DNA from: Chitinophaga pinensis
GTDB taxonomy: Bacteria; Bacteroidota; Bacteroidia; Flavobacteriales; Flavobacteriaceae
NCBI GenBank assembly: GCA_943324925.2
Contig: CALPNL020000033.1
Coordinates: 1 to 13,926 of the forward strand
Reading direction: 5' to 3'
DNA: 13,926 bases
Made by a program: the position numbers and the translations under genes. Each line of letters starts with the position of its first letter. Positions within the stretch are counted from its first letter, which is position 1. Under the pieces are notes generated by a model, which saw only the letters and a list, made by a program, of their open reading frames with translations, was not told the origin of the DNA and did not search any database. Of the stretch, positions 6,389 to 13,821 are shown piece by piece.

Positions 6389-7261
6389 ATGGGTTCTCAA
6401 GAAGTAATAAAAATTGAAGATGATTTTATCTTAATTCGCTTTCAAAACGATGAAAACGAACCTTTTCATGTGGAAAAACAAATAAGTCAAGGGCTTATTC
6501 AATTTCATTTTGGAATTAAAGGCAAAGCAAAATTTATTTTTAATCAAGGCAATTACACCCTGGATTTAAAGGAAGAAAAAGCGCTATTGCTTTATAATCC
6601 TCAAAAAGAATTGCCTTTGAATTTGATATTGGAACCTCAGACTTGGGTAATTTCTGTAATCATTTCGATCAAAAAATTCCATGCCTTATTTTCTACTGAA
6701 GCCAGTTATATTCCATTTTTAAGTGGTGAAAACCAAGATAAAAAATATTATAACGAAAGTGATATCAGCCCTTCAATGGCTATTGTATTGAGCCAATTGT
6801 TTCATTATAATTTGCATCCAAATATAAAAAACCTCTATTATAAAGGAAAAGGATATGAATTATTGAGCTTGTATTTCAATCGTTCGGAAGATCCAGATGC
6901 GGAGCAATGTCCGTTTTTAATTGACGAAGAAAATGTCATGAAAATTAAAAAAGCGAAGGAAATTGTTATTGCAAATATGGCAGAACCACCAGGATTACAA
7001 GAATTAGCCGACCAAGTAGGGTTGAATTTGAAGAAATTAAAAATGGGTTTCAAACAAATTTATGGAGATACCGTTTATGGCTTTCTTTTTGATTACAAAA
7101 TGGAATGTGCTCGAAAATTATTAGATAGCGGTTCTTATAATGTCAACGAAGTAGGTTTGAAAATTGGTTACAGCACGGGAAGTCATTTTATAGCGGCTTT
7201 CAAAAAGAAATTTGCAACCACGCCAAAAAAATATTTAATGGCAATTAACCCCAACACATAA
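6389..7261 (+). CDS. AraC-family transcriptional regulator, PchR-like
   Basis: A 290-residue DNA-binding regulator. Residues 1-150 form a divergent ligand-sensing or cupin-like region with no recognisable effector site. The C-terminal 100 residues (about 188-285) are a standard AraC/XylS double helix-turn-helix: a first HTH around PGLQELADQVGLNLKKLKMGFK and a second around YNVNEVGLKIGYSTGSHFIAAFKKKFATTPKKYL. The overall form, including CPFLIDEENV before the HTH, resembles PchR, the iron/siderophore regulator of pseudomonads. Placement between the hemA operon and hemH suggests haem or iron control; that is inference. The region before it holds phased repeats and a dyad that could be its own operators. 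The start ATG has only an A-rich leader, as expected for the phylum. Confidence 0.88.
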   Translation: MGSQEVIKIEDDFILIRFQNDENEPFHVEKQISQGLIQFHFGIKGKAKFIFNQGNYTLDLKEEKALLLYNPQKELPLNLILEPQTWVISVIISIKKFHALFSTEASYIPFLSGENQDKKYYNESDISPSMAIVLSQLFHYNLHPNIKNLYYKGKGYELLSLYFNRSEDPDAEQCPFLIDEENVMKIKKAKEIVIANMAEPPGLQELADQVGLNLKKLKMGFKQIYGDTVYGFLFDYKMECARKLLDSGSYNVNEVGLKIGYSTGSHFIAAFKKKFATTPKKYLMAINPNT

Positions 7262-7293
7262 ATCAAAATAAAATTAGATAATCATAACAATAG

Positions 7294-7314
7294 AAAGTAA
7301 GTTTAATTTACTTT
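7294..7314. promoter_or_regulatory. Dyad upstream of hemH
   Basis: AAAGTAA and TTACTTT form a perfect 7-bp inverted repeat with a 7-nt centre that can pair further, ending 19 bp before the hemH ATG. The right arm overlaps TACTTTTA (7309-7316), one mismatch from a -7 box. An operator at a hemH promoter is possible; terminator function is unlikely given the absence of G+C. The rest of the 72-bp araC/hemH gap shows nothing else. Confidence 0.35.
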
Positions 7315-7333
7315 TATAAATAAATATAAAAAT

Positions 7334-8350
7334 ATGAAAGGTGTATTATTAGTCAATTTAGGCTCTCCAGAAAGTCCAACTCCAAAAGATGTTAAGCCGT
7401 ATTTGGATGAATTTTTAATGGATAAATACGTAATTGACGTTCCTTTTTTGCTTCGCGCTTTATTGGTTCGCGGGATAATTTTACAAACGAGACCTAAGAA
7501 ATCAGCTGCAGCGTATGCAAAAATTTGGTGGGAAGAAGGGTCGCCATTAGTTGTTATTTCTGAAAGAATGCAGAAAAAAGTACAGCAACTATCTTCAATT
7601 CCGGTTGGTTTAGCGATGCGTTATGGCAAAATGTCCATCTTAAAAGGATTGCAAGAATTGAAAGACAAAGGTGTTGACGAAGTGCTGTTGTTTCCGTTGT
7701 ATCCGCAACACGCGATGGCCTCTACAACGACCATTTTAGAATTGGCCGAAGAGCATAGAAAAAAGTATTTCCCTGAAATGAAATTCACCATTGTACCTGC
7801 GTTTTATAACAAACCAGATTACATTTCAAGTTTGTCACATTCTATCAAAAAGCATTTAGAAGGATTTGAATACGATCATTTATTGTTTTCGTATCACGGA
7901 ATCCCGGAGCGCCACATTCGTAAAACGGACATTACCAAATCACACTGCAAAATTGATGGATCTTGTTGTAACACGCCTTCCCCGGCACACGAATTTTGTT
8001 ACCGTCACCAATGTTATGAAACGACAAAACAGGTCGTGAAATATTTAGGAATACCAGAAGGAAAATACAGCCAAACCTTCCAATCTCGATTGGCGGGCGA
8101 CAAATGGTTGACTCCGTACACCGATGTGGAAGTAAACAAAATGCCTAAAAAAGGGATTAAGAATTTGGCAGTAGTAACTCCAGCGTTTGTTTCTGATTGC
8201 TTGGAAACTTTGGAAGAAATTGCAATGGAAGCTAGCCACGAATTTAAAGAAAACGGTGGCGAAAATTTCATGGCAATTCCTTGTATGAATGATGGTGACG
8301 AATGGTGCCAGACTGTAGCGAATTGGATTGAAAATTGGGCCAAAAATTAA
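7334..8350 (+). CDS. hemH: Ferrochelatase
   Basis: Inserts Fe2+ into protoporphyrin IX (or coproporphyrin III in some bacteria), the terminal metalation step. The protein is 338 residues. It starts with the typical GVLLVNLGSPESPTP (3-17). Catalytic H188 lies in FSYHGIPERH (185-194), and the acidic active-site segment is FVSDCLETLEEI (285-296). A cysteine-rich stretch at 205-227 (C205, C211, C212, C222, C227), with C289, C317 and C325, could hold an iron-sulfur cluster as in some bacterial ferrochelatases; this cannot be proven from sequence. The downstream HemJ-like gene, 13 bp away, suggests the protoporphyrin route. Confidence 0.97.
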   Translation: MKGVLLVNLGSPESPTPKDVKPYLDEFLMDKYVIDVPFLLRALLVRGIILQTRPKKSAAAYAKIWWEEGSPLVVISERMQKKVQQLSSIPVGLAMRYGKMSILKGLQELKDKGVDEVLLFPLYPQHAMASTTTILELAEEHRKKYFPEMKFTIVPAFYNKPDYISSLSHSIKKHLEGFEYDHLLFSYHGIPERHIRKTDITKSHCKIDGSCCNTPSPAHEFCYRHQCYETTKQVVKYLGIPEGKYSQTFQSRLAGDKWLTPYTDVEVNKMPKKGIKNLAVVTPAFVSDCLETLEEIAMEASHEFKENGGENFMAIPCMNDGDEWCQTVANWIENWAKN

Positions 8351-8363
8351 TATAATTTAGTAA

Positions 8364-8909
8364 ATGGAATATTACAACTACCTAAAATCGCTTCATCTTA
8401 TATTTGTAATCACCTGGTTTGCAGGGCTTTTTTACATTGTGCGACTTTTTGTTTACCAAATTGAAGCCAACGATAAGCCATCGCCTGAAAAGGAAATCTT
8501 GCAAAATCAATATAAGATAATGACGTACAGATTGTGGTACATTATTACTTGGCCAAGTGCGGTTTTAGCAACCGTTTTTGCGCTTTCATTATTGCATTTA
8601 AACCCAGATTTAATAGGAATGTCTTGGATGCAAGTGAAATTAGTTTTTGTAGTTTTATTGTTTATTTATCATTTTAAATGCCACCAAATTTATTTGCAAT
8701 TGCAAAATAATGAAGTTAAATATACTTCCAATTTTATGCGTTTGTGGAATGAAGGGGCAACAATAATTCTGTTTGCAGTTGTTTTTTTAGTGGTTTTAAA
8801 AAATGCTTTCAACTGGATTTATGGAGTAGTAGGAATCTTTCTTTTTTCAATAATTATAATGTTAGGATTTAAAATGTACAAACGAATTCGGGAGAAAAAC
8901 AAGTCGTAA
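8364..8909 (+). CDS. hemJ: HemJ-type protoporphyrinogen IX oxidase (CopD/UPF0093-like membrane protein)
   Basis: A 181-residue polytopic inner-membrane protein with helices near 9-31, 56-78, 88-110, 131-147 and 150-171. LHLIFVITWFAGLFYIVRLF (10-29) with H11 and W18, the WMQVKL segment (88-93) before an FIYHFKC stretch, and RLWNEGATIILF (126-137) match the HemJ family, which oxidises protoporphyrinogen IX to protoporphyrin IX with a haem cofactor and passes electrons to the respiratory chain. It is about 40 residues longer than typical HemJ, mainly in the loop after helix 1 and at the C-terminus. Automated annotation may call it CopD family. Position directly after hemH, and the absence of hemG or hemY in the window, support HemJ. 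I am moderately sure. Confidence 0.75.
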   Translation: MEYYNYLKSLHLIFVITWFAGLFYIVRLFVYQIEANDKPSPEKEILQNQYKIMTYRLWYIITWPSAVLATVFALSLLHLNPDLIGMSWMQVKLVFVVLLFIYHFKCHQIYLQLQNNEVKYTSNFMRLWNEGATIILFAVVFLVVLKNAFNWIYGVVGIFLFSIIIMLGFKMYKRIREKNKS

Positions 8910-8912
8910 ATT

Positions 8913-10385
8913 ATGGCAGCTAATTTCAAAATGTCAATGCTTTCCCTTCGAACTAGGATTTTCCTTTCGATGATTGTATTGGTTTTGATAGCGTCCGTTT
9001 TAATGGCTTCCATTTCGATTATTCAGTTTAAAAACGAATCCAAAGTTTACCATCGAGAGCGTTTAGAACGTAAGGAAACGGCAATTAACGAACATATAAA
9101 TTATGTGCTTGCCAATACAACTTATCCACTTTCGGCCAACAATTTAGATTTGATTTTTAAAGATAAAATCCATGAATTGTCACAAATTCACGGTTTAGAA
9201 ATTAATATTTTTGGATTAGACGGAAAATTATTAAAATCATCAAAAGCTTCTTTTTCTGTTGATCCCGTTGCACCTCCAATTCCGAAATACATATTGAAAT
9301 TGGTTCAGTCTTCCATAGAAAAAAGATATGTTGATATTAAAAATATAGACGGCGTAAAAAACCGTTCTTCCTATAGTATTATTAAAGATGAGAAGTTTAA
9401 ACCACTTGGAATTTTGAACATTCCGTATGTGGAAGACGATAGTTTTTATGAAGCAGAACTTCAAAATTTCTTGATCAAATTGGGTCAAGTTTACGCATTT
9501 ATGTTGGTTATTGCTTTTGGAGTAGCCTATTTCCTTTCAACCTATATCACCAAGTCTCTAAAAACAATTTCCGATAAATTACGAGACACCAGTTTAGACC
9601 AGAAAAACGAGAAAATTGTGCTTGAAGCAAATAGCAAAGAGATCAATTTGTTAATCCGTGCTTATAACGGAATGGTGAATGAATTAGAGGAAAGTGCCTT
9701 AAAATTAGCCCAAAGTGAAAGGGAAGAAGCTTGGCGCGAAATGGCGAAACAAGTGGCACACGAAATTAAAAATCCGCTTACGCCAATGCGATTAACGGTA
9801 CAAAGTTTCCAAAGAAAATTTGATCCCAACGACCCTGATTTAAAGCAAAAGATAAACGATTATTCGAAAACTTTGATCCAGCAAATTGATACCATGAGTT
9901 CGGTTGCATCAGCGTTTTCTAATTTTGCATCGATGCCAGCGCAACAAAACGAAACCTTAAATGTGGTAAACGTGGTTGAATTGACTTTGGATATTTTCAA
10001 TGAAGATTATATCGTTTTTGAAAGTGAAGAAAAAGAGATTATTTCTAAAATGGATCGGGCACAATTGATCCGTGTGATTACTAATTTAGTAAAAAATGCG
10101 ATTCAATCTATACCAGAAAATCAATTTGAAAAGACCATTTTGGTATCGGTAAAGAAAGAAGAAAACAACGTTCTTATTTTGGTAAAAGATAATGGAATTG
10201 GTATTGAAGCCGAAAATATAGATCGAATATTTGAACCTAAATTTACCACTAAAAATAGCGGAATGGGATTAGGTTTAGGAATCATTAAGAATATTATTGA
10301 AAATTATAAAGGATCAATTACATTTGAAACAGCGTATGGAAAAGGAGCGACTTTCACTGTTTCTTTACCAATAATTAATTCATAA
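8913..10385 (+). CDS. Membrane sensor histidine kinase, NtrY-like, no adjacent response regulator
   Basis: 490 residues. TM1 is near 15-38, followed by an extracytoplasmic sensor domain of about 150 residues, TM2 near 190-210 and a HAMP-like linker (about 210-265). The dimerisation helix carries phospho-accepting H283 in AHEIKNPLTPM. The ATPase domain has the N box (RVITNLVKNAIQSI, 387-400), G1 (DNGIGIE, 426-432), F box (IFEPKFTTK) and G2 (GMGLGLGI, 450-457). It autophosphorylates and should signal to a response regulator encoded elsewhere. It starts 3 bp after hemJ. ATGs at codons 7 and 9 are plausible alternative starts because the first residues look non-conserved. The signal is unknown; cotranscription with haem genes hints at a redox, iron or envelope cue. 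Confidence 0.93.
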   Translation: MAANFKMSMLSLRTRIFLSMIVLVLIASVLMASISIIQFKNESKVYHRERLERKETAINEHINYVLANTTYPLSANNLDLIFKDKIHELSQIHGLEINIFGLDGKLLKSSKASFSVDPVAPPIPKYILKLVQSSIEKRYVDIKNIDGVKNRSSYSIIKDEKFKPLGILNIPYVEDDSFYEAELQNFLIKLGQVYAFMLVIAFGVAYFLSTYITKSLKTISDKLRDTSLDQKNEKIVLEANSKEINLLIRAYNGMVNELEESALKLAQSEREEAWREMAKQVAHEIKNPLTPMRLTVQSFQRKFDPNDPDLKQKINDYSKTLIQQIDTMSSVASAFSNFASMPAQQNETLNVVNVVELTLDIFNEDYIVFESEEKEIISKMDRAQLIRVITNLVKNAIQSIPENQFEKTILVSVKKEENNVLILVKDNGIGIEAENIDRIFEPKFTTKNSGMGLGLGIIKNIIENYKGSITFETAYGKGATFTVSLPIINS

Positions 10386-10395
10386 AATCAACAAA

Positions 10396-11178
10396 ATGAA
10401 CTACGAAAATATTTTAGTTTCTCAAGAAACAAATAGCGCAACGGTAACTATCAATCGTCCAACAAAATTGAACGCTTTGAATAAAACAACGATTATCGAA
10501 TTGCAACACGCATTTACAAGTTTGGAAAAAAACAAAGCCATTAGAGTAATAATTCTAACCGGAAGTGGCGAAAAAGCCTTTGTTGCGGGTGCTGATATTT
10601 CAGAATTTGCTCATTTTTCTGAAAGTCAAGGTGCTGATTTGGCTTTGCAAGGGCAAACAGGATTATTTGATTTAATTGAAAATTTAAGTACCCCGGTAAT
10701 AGCTGCAATTAATGGATTTGCCTTGGGCGGAGGATTAGAATTAGCCATGTCTTGTCATTTTAGAGTAGCTTCAGAAAATGCCAAAATGGGATTACCAGAA
10801 GTTACCCTTGGCGTAATTCCAGGTTATGGCGGAACGCAGAGATTGCCTCAATTAGTTGGAAAAGGGAAAGCCATGGAAATGATTCTTACCGCAGGGATGT
10901 TAAATGCTGAAGAGGCAAAGTCCTATGGGTTAGTTAATTATGTACTTCCACAAGAAAACCTTTTAGGCTTTTGTATGGAAATGGGTCAGAAAATTAGTAA
11001 AAATTCTCCTGTTGCAATTGGCTATGCCATAAAAGCCATAAATGCCAATTTTAAAGAAGGTGTAAATGGTTATAAAACGGAAATTGAAGCTTTTGGAAAA
11101 TGTTTCGCAACCGAAGATTTTAAAGAAGGAACAACTGCTTTTTTAGAAAAAAGAAAACCTGATTTTAAAGGGGAATAA
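10396..11178 (+). CDS. Enoyl-CoA hydratase / crotonase family
   Basis: 260 residues, standard crotonase length. AFVAGADISEF (61-71) and INGFALGGGLELAMSCHF (105-122) form the CoA and oxyanion-hole segments. The two glutamates of true hydratases are present (E115 in GGGLELA and E135 in GLPEVTLG), followed by PGYGGTQRLPQLVGKGKAMEM. It probably hydrates trans-2-enoyl-CoA, including short-chain substrates such as crotonyl-CoA. It starts 10 bp after the kinase and closes the plus-strand gene run. Its stop codon lies one base from the stop of the convergent HD gene, leaving no room for a terminator between them. Confidence 0.93.
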   Translation: MNYENILVSQETNSATVTINRPTKLNALNKTTIIELQHAFTSLEKNKAIRVIILTGSGEKAFVAGADISEFAHFSESQGADLALQGQTGLFDLIENLSTPVIAAINGFALGGGLELAMSCHFRVASENAKMGLPEVTLGVIPGYGGTQRLPQLVGKGKAMEMILTAGMLNAEEAKSYGLVNYVLPQENLLGFCMEMGQKISKNSPVAIGYAIKAINANFKEGVNGYKTEIEAFGKCFATEDFKEGTTAFLEKRKPDFKGE

Positions 11179-11179
11179 A

Positions 11180-11833
11180 TTATTTCTCACCGTTCCATTC
11201 ACTATAAAACTGGTTTAAAAATAGCTCCATAAATTCGTGACGTTGGGCTGCAATTTCTCTTCCTGTTTTTGTGTTCATTTTATCTTTTAAAAGCAACAAT
11301 TTTTCATAAAAATGATTAATTGTTGGAGCATCAGAATTTTTATATTCTTCTTTACTCATGTTAAGATTTGGTGCGATCTCAGGGTTGTAAATCGCTCTGT
11401 TTTTGAATCCGCCATAATTAAAAGTTCTAGCAATTCCAATAGCTCCTATAGCGTCTAAACGATCAGCATCTTGAACAATATCCAATTCTAAAGAACTAAA
11501 TTTCTTGGTTTCATGACCCCCTTTAAAGGAAATATTTTCAATAATATTAACTACGTGAGCGATCGTGTTTTCATGAACATTTTTACTTTCTAAAAACAAT
11601 CGAGCTTTTTTTGGACCGACAGTTTCGTCACCAGCATGGAATTTACTGTCGGCGATATCGTGAAGTAAAGCGCCTAATTGCACTATTAAAATATCGCAAT
11701 TTTCCCCATTTGCAATAAGCGCAGCATTTTTATAAACGCGTTCTATATGAAACCAATCGTGTCCGCCTTCTGCATTTTCAAGCTCTTTTTTTACAAATGC
11801 AATGGTATCGTTAATTAGATTTTGTGTTATCAT
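11180..11833 (-). CDS. HD-domain metal-dependent phosphohydrolase (YpgQ/YedJ-like)
   Basis: A 217-residue cytoplasmic HD-superfamily hydrolase. Metal ligands are visible as H29 in HDWFHIERV (25-33), H58-D59 in LLHDIADSK, and D122/D124 in VQDADRLDAIGAIGIARTF. The GHDW..HIERV and DADRLDAIGA blocks are typical of the YpgQ/YedJ group, of which Bacillus YpgQ has been reported as a nucleotide pyrophosphohydrolase; the substrate here is not known. It follows the desaturase terminator by only about 18 nt, so its own promoter would have to overlap the hairpin unless readthrough drives it. The stop nearly touches that of the convergent hydratase. Confidence 0.88.
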   Translation of the reverse strand: MITQNLINDTIAFVKKELENAEGGHDWFHIERVYKNAALIANGENCDILIVQLGALLHDIADSKFHAGDETVGPKKARLFLESKNVHENTIAHVVNIIENISFKGGHETKKFSSLELDIVQDADRLDAIGAIGIARTFNYGGFKNRAIYNPEIAPNLNMSKEEYKNSDAPTINHFYEKLLLLKDKMNTKTGREIAAQRHEFMELFLNQFYSEWNGEK

Positions 11834-11844
11834 AAAATTATTTT

Positions 11845-11892
11845 TTAAAAAAAATGTTGAATCTTAAAGAGTTACTTCAAAATTCAACATTT
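11845..11892 (-). terminator. Rho-independent terminator after the desaturase gene
   Basis: On the minus strand, 11-bp perfect arms (11882-11892 and 11852-11862) continue into seven more pairs with two G-U wobbles around a 5-nt loop (11870-11874), giving an 18-bp stem. A run of Ts follows (plus-strand As 11847-11854). It lies 20 bp beyond the desaturase stop. Confidence 0.85.
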
Positions 11893-11911
11893 ATTCAGCC
11901 AAGTTGTTTGA

Positions 11912-12898
11912 TTATATTCTTGCTGGTTCCACCCATTTAAAAACTTGAGATTCCTGAGGGATGATTAATCTTTCAGAAATTTTTGCCATTCTTGATGGAA
12001 GTTTCATCAAATAATCACGTGCTTTTTCTGCATCGTCTGTTAAATTTGAAATTTTATCAATTTCCCATTTATCGATTAATTTTTGCATGATTTCCACATA
12101 ATCATTAGCGGTATAAACGCCAATTCTCTGAGCTGAATCAGAAAAATGTTCAAAAGCAGAGCTTATTTTCTCACCAGATTCTCTTAAAAATTGCGCTGGC
12201 ATAACAATTTTTTGTTTCATCATATATTGAAAAGCAAGCATCATTTCACTTGGATCCACTTGAAAAATACGATTTACAAATTCACTATAAGCATGGTGGT
12301 GACGCATTTCATCGCCTGCAATCATTTTACAAATTTTTGATAATTTATTGTCGCCATACGATTTTGCCAACTGTGCCACACGGTTATGAGAAACATAGGT
12401 AGCTAATTCTTGGAAACTGGTATAAACAAAGTTTTTATAAGGGTCTCTTCCTGTACCAATATCAAAACCATCATTAATTAAGTGTTGGGTTGTCATTTCT
12501 ACTTCACGCATATTCACTCGGCCCGACAAATAAAGGTATTTATTTAGCAAATCGCCGTGACGATTTTCTTCTCCAGTCCACTGGCGTATCCATTTAGACC
12601 AACCGTTTGCTTCAACTTGATCAACTCCTTCTACGTCCATTAACCAAGACTCATAGGTTGGTAAAGCTTCTTCGGTTATAGTATCACCTACCAAAGTTAC
12701 CCAAAAATCGTAAGGTAAATCTTTAGCAATTTCTCTCAATTCTCTAACTTCTTCATAGAAATTTTCACTTTGTGAATTAGGTAAAAAATCGGTAGGCTGC
12801 CAAATAGTTTCCACCGGAATAAGATAATTATCTACAAAAGTGTCTACATTTTTTTCAAGAAATTGCATCACTTCGAGACGCATGTTTGTTATTGACAT
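11912..12898 (-). CDS. Soluble acyl-ACP desaturase (stearoyl-ACP Delta9 type)
   Basis: A 328-residue di-iron enzyme that introduces a cis double bond into acyl-ACP using O2 and reduced ferredoxin. All ligands expected from the plant (castor) enzyme are seen: a glutamate in TEEALPTYE (75-83), E111 and H114 in WTGEENRHGDLLNKYLYLSGR (107-127), E164 in SFQELAT, and E197 and H200 in AGDEMRHHHAYSEF. The exact double-bond position cannot be read from sequence. It lies 53 bp downstream of the plsC-like gene in the same direction, so newly desaturated acyl chains and a phospholipid acyltransferase are made from one locus. A strong hairpin terminator follows. Confidence 0.95.
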   Translation of the reverse strand: MSITNMRLEVMQFLEKNVDTFVDNYLIPVETIWQPTDFLPNSQSENFYEEVRELREIAKDLPYDFWVTLVGDTITEEALPTYESWLMDVEGVDQVEANGWSKWIRQWTGEENRHGDLLNKYLYLSGRVNMREVEMTTQHLINDGFDIGTGRDPYKNFVYTSFQELATYVSHNRVAQLAKSYGDNKLSKICKMIAGDEMRHHHAYSEFVNRIFQVDPSEMMLAFQYMMKQKIVMPAQFLRESGEKISSAFEHFSDSAQRIGVYTANDYVEIMQKLIDKWEIDKISNLTDDAEKARDYLMKLPSRMAKISERLIIPQESQVFKWVEPARI

Positions 12899-12951
12899 AT
12901 TTTTTTATTTTAGAAGTATGGCCTAATTTTTAGAACCATAAATCAATTTAT

Positions 12952-13686
12952 CTAAGTAATTATACTTTTAGTTATTAGGTCTTCTGTTATATTAGTTAAT
13001 TCATCGCTATTTGAATTTTTAACAGAAATTGCTTCGTGAATAGTAAACTTTATTCTAATCCCGAGGCCGAAGGGCAAAAAGCCAAATTTAAAAAATTTCC
13101 ACGAATTATTGATAGTAATTGGCACAACATATGCGGAAGGTGCGTATTTACAAAGAATTTTTAATCCGCTTTTGGCAAATTCTTTAGGCTTTCCTGTTCT
13201 TGTTCTTGTTCCTTCAGGGAAAATTACCGCTGACCGATTCGTTTTTTCAATATATTCAGATAACTTTTTGATTTCAATAATTGCTTGTTTTGGATCATTT
13301 CTATCAATTAAAACTGATCCACCATGATTTAAATTATAAGATATACTTGGAACCCCTTTTCCTAATTCTTTTTTACTTACAAATTTTGGATGAAACCTTC
13401 TCAAAAACCAAATGATTCCGATAATATCATACATGCTCTGGTGATTGGCAACAAAAATGATCGGGACCCCTTTTGGGATTAACTCTCGATTTTCAATTTT
13501 GAATGTTATTCCTAATAAATGGGCGATTCTTAGTAAAATAAAATTGAGGTAATCCACACTTTTTTTATGTGCTTGGTAACCAAATAAATTGAAGCAGATC
13601 CATTGGATAGGATGAAAAATAACTATCGTTAGCAAAAACAGAAGTAGGCTAATTATAGAAATTGGATAGGATATTATTTTTTCCAT
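12952..13686 (-). CDS. plsC: 1-acyl-sn-glycerol-3-phosphate acyltransferase (PlsC family)
   Basis: 244 residues. A hydrophobic N-terminal segment (about 8-34) anchors it to the inner membrane. The acyltransferase signature NHQSMYD (81-87) gives the H-x4-D catalytic pair H82 and D87. The FPEGTRTRTG motif (156-165) binds the glycerol phosphate. VPITINNS and a basic C-terminal part complete the domain. It likely acylates lysophosphatidate to phosphatidate for phospholipid synthesis, although PlsC paralogues can act on ornithine lipids or others. It diverges from recA across a 135-bp region and precedes the acyl-ACP desaturase. Confidence 0.93.
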   Translation of the reverse strand: MEKIISYPISIISLLLFLLTIVIFHPIQWICFNLFGYQAHKKSVDYLNFILLRIAHLLGITFKIENRELIPKGVPIIFVANHQSMYDIIGIIWFLRRFHPKFVSKKELGKGVPSISYNLNHGGSVLIDRNDPKQAIIEIKKLSEYIEKTNRSAVIFPEGTRTRTGKPKEFAKSGLKILCKYAPSAYVVPITINNSWKFFKFGFLPFGLGIRIKFTIHEAISVKNSNSDELTNITEDLITKSIIT

Positions 13687-13703
13687 TGCTTTATTATTGC
13701 GGT

Positions 13704-13711
13704 CAAAAGTA
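13704..13711 (-). promoter_or_regulatory. Candidate -7 element for the plsC-like gene
   Basis: TACTTTTG on the minus strand is a perfect TAnnTTTG box about 17 bp before the ATG. I see no TTG at 17-23 bp upstream, so support is partial. Confidence 0.4.
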
Positions 13712-13771
13712 CGAAATAAAAATTTTGCAGTTGTTTTTTTTATGATTCTATATTCTTTATTAATTCACTAC

Positions 13772-13801
13772 TTGCATCTTCAAAAAAAAGCACTATTTTT
13801 A
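13772..13801 (+). promoter_or_regulatory. Candidate recA promoter
   Basis: TTG at 13772-13774, a 19-bp spacer and TATTTTTA at 13794-13801, one mismatch from TAnnTTTG. The start point would be near 13808, leaving a short leader before either recA ATG. Confidence 0.5.
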
Positions 13802-13810
13802 CTAAAAATA
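13794..13810. promoter_or_regulatory. 17-bp perfect dyad over the recA -7/start region
   Basis: TATTTTTA-C-TAAAAATA has 8-bp arms around a single base and lies over the putative -7 element and transcription start. It is a candidate operator for a damage-response regulator. Low complexity makes chance possible. Confidence 0.35.
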
Positions 13811-13821
13811 AGTGAAACTAA

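Noticed and set aside
7294..7314. Terminator between the AraC-type gene and hemH
   Set aside because: The stem is entirely A/T except one pair per arm and no clean T-run follows, so an operator or chance is more likely.
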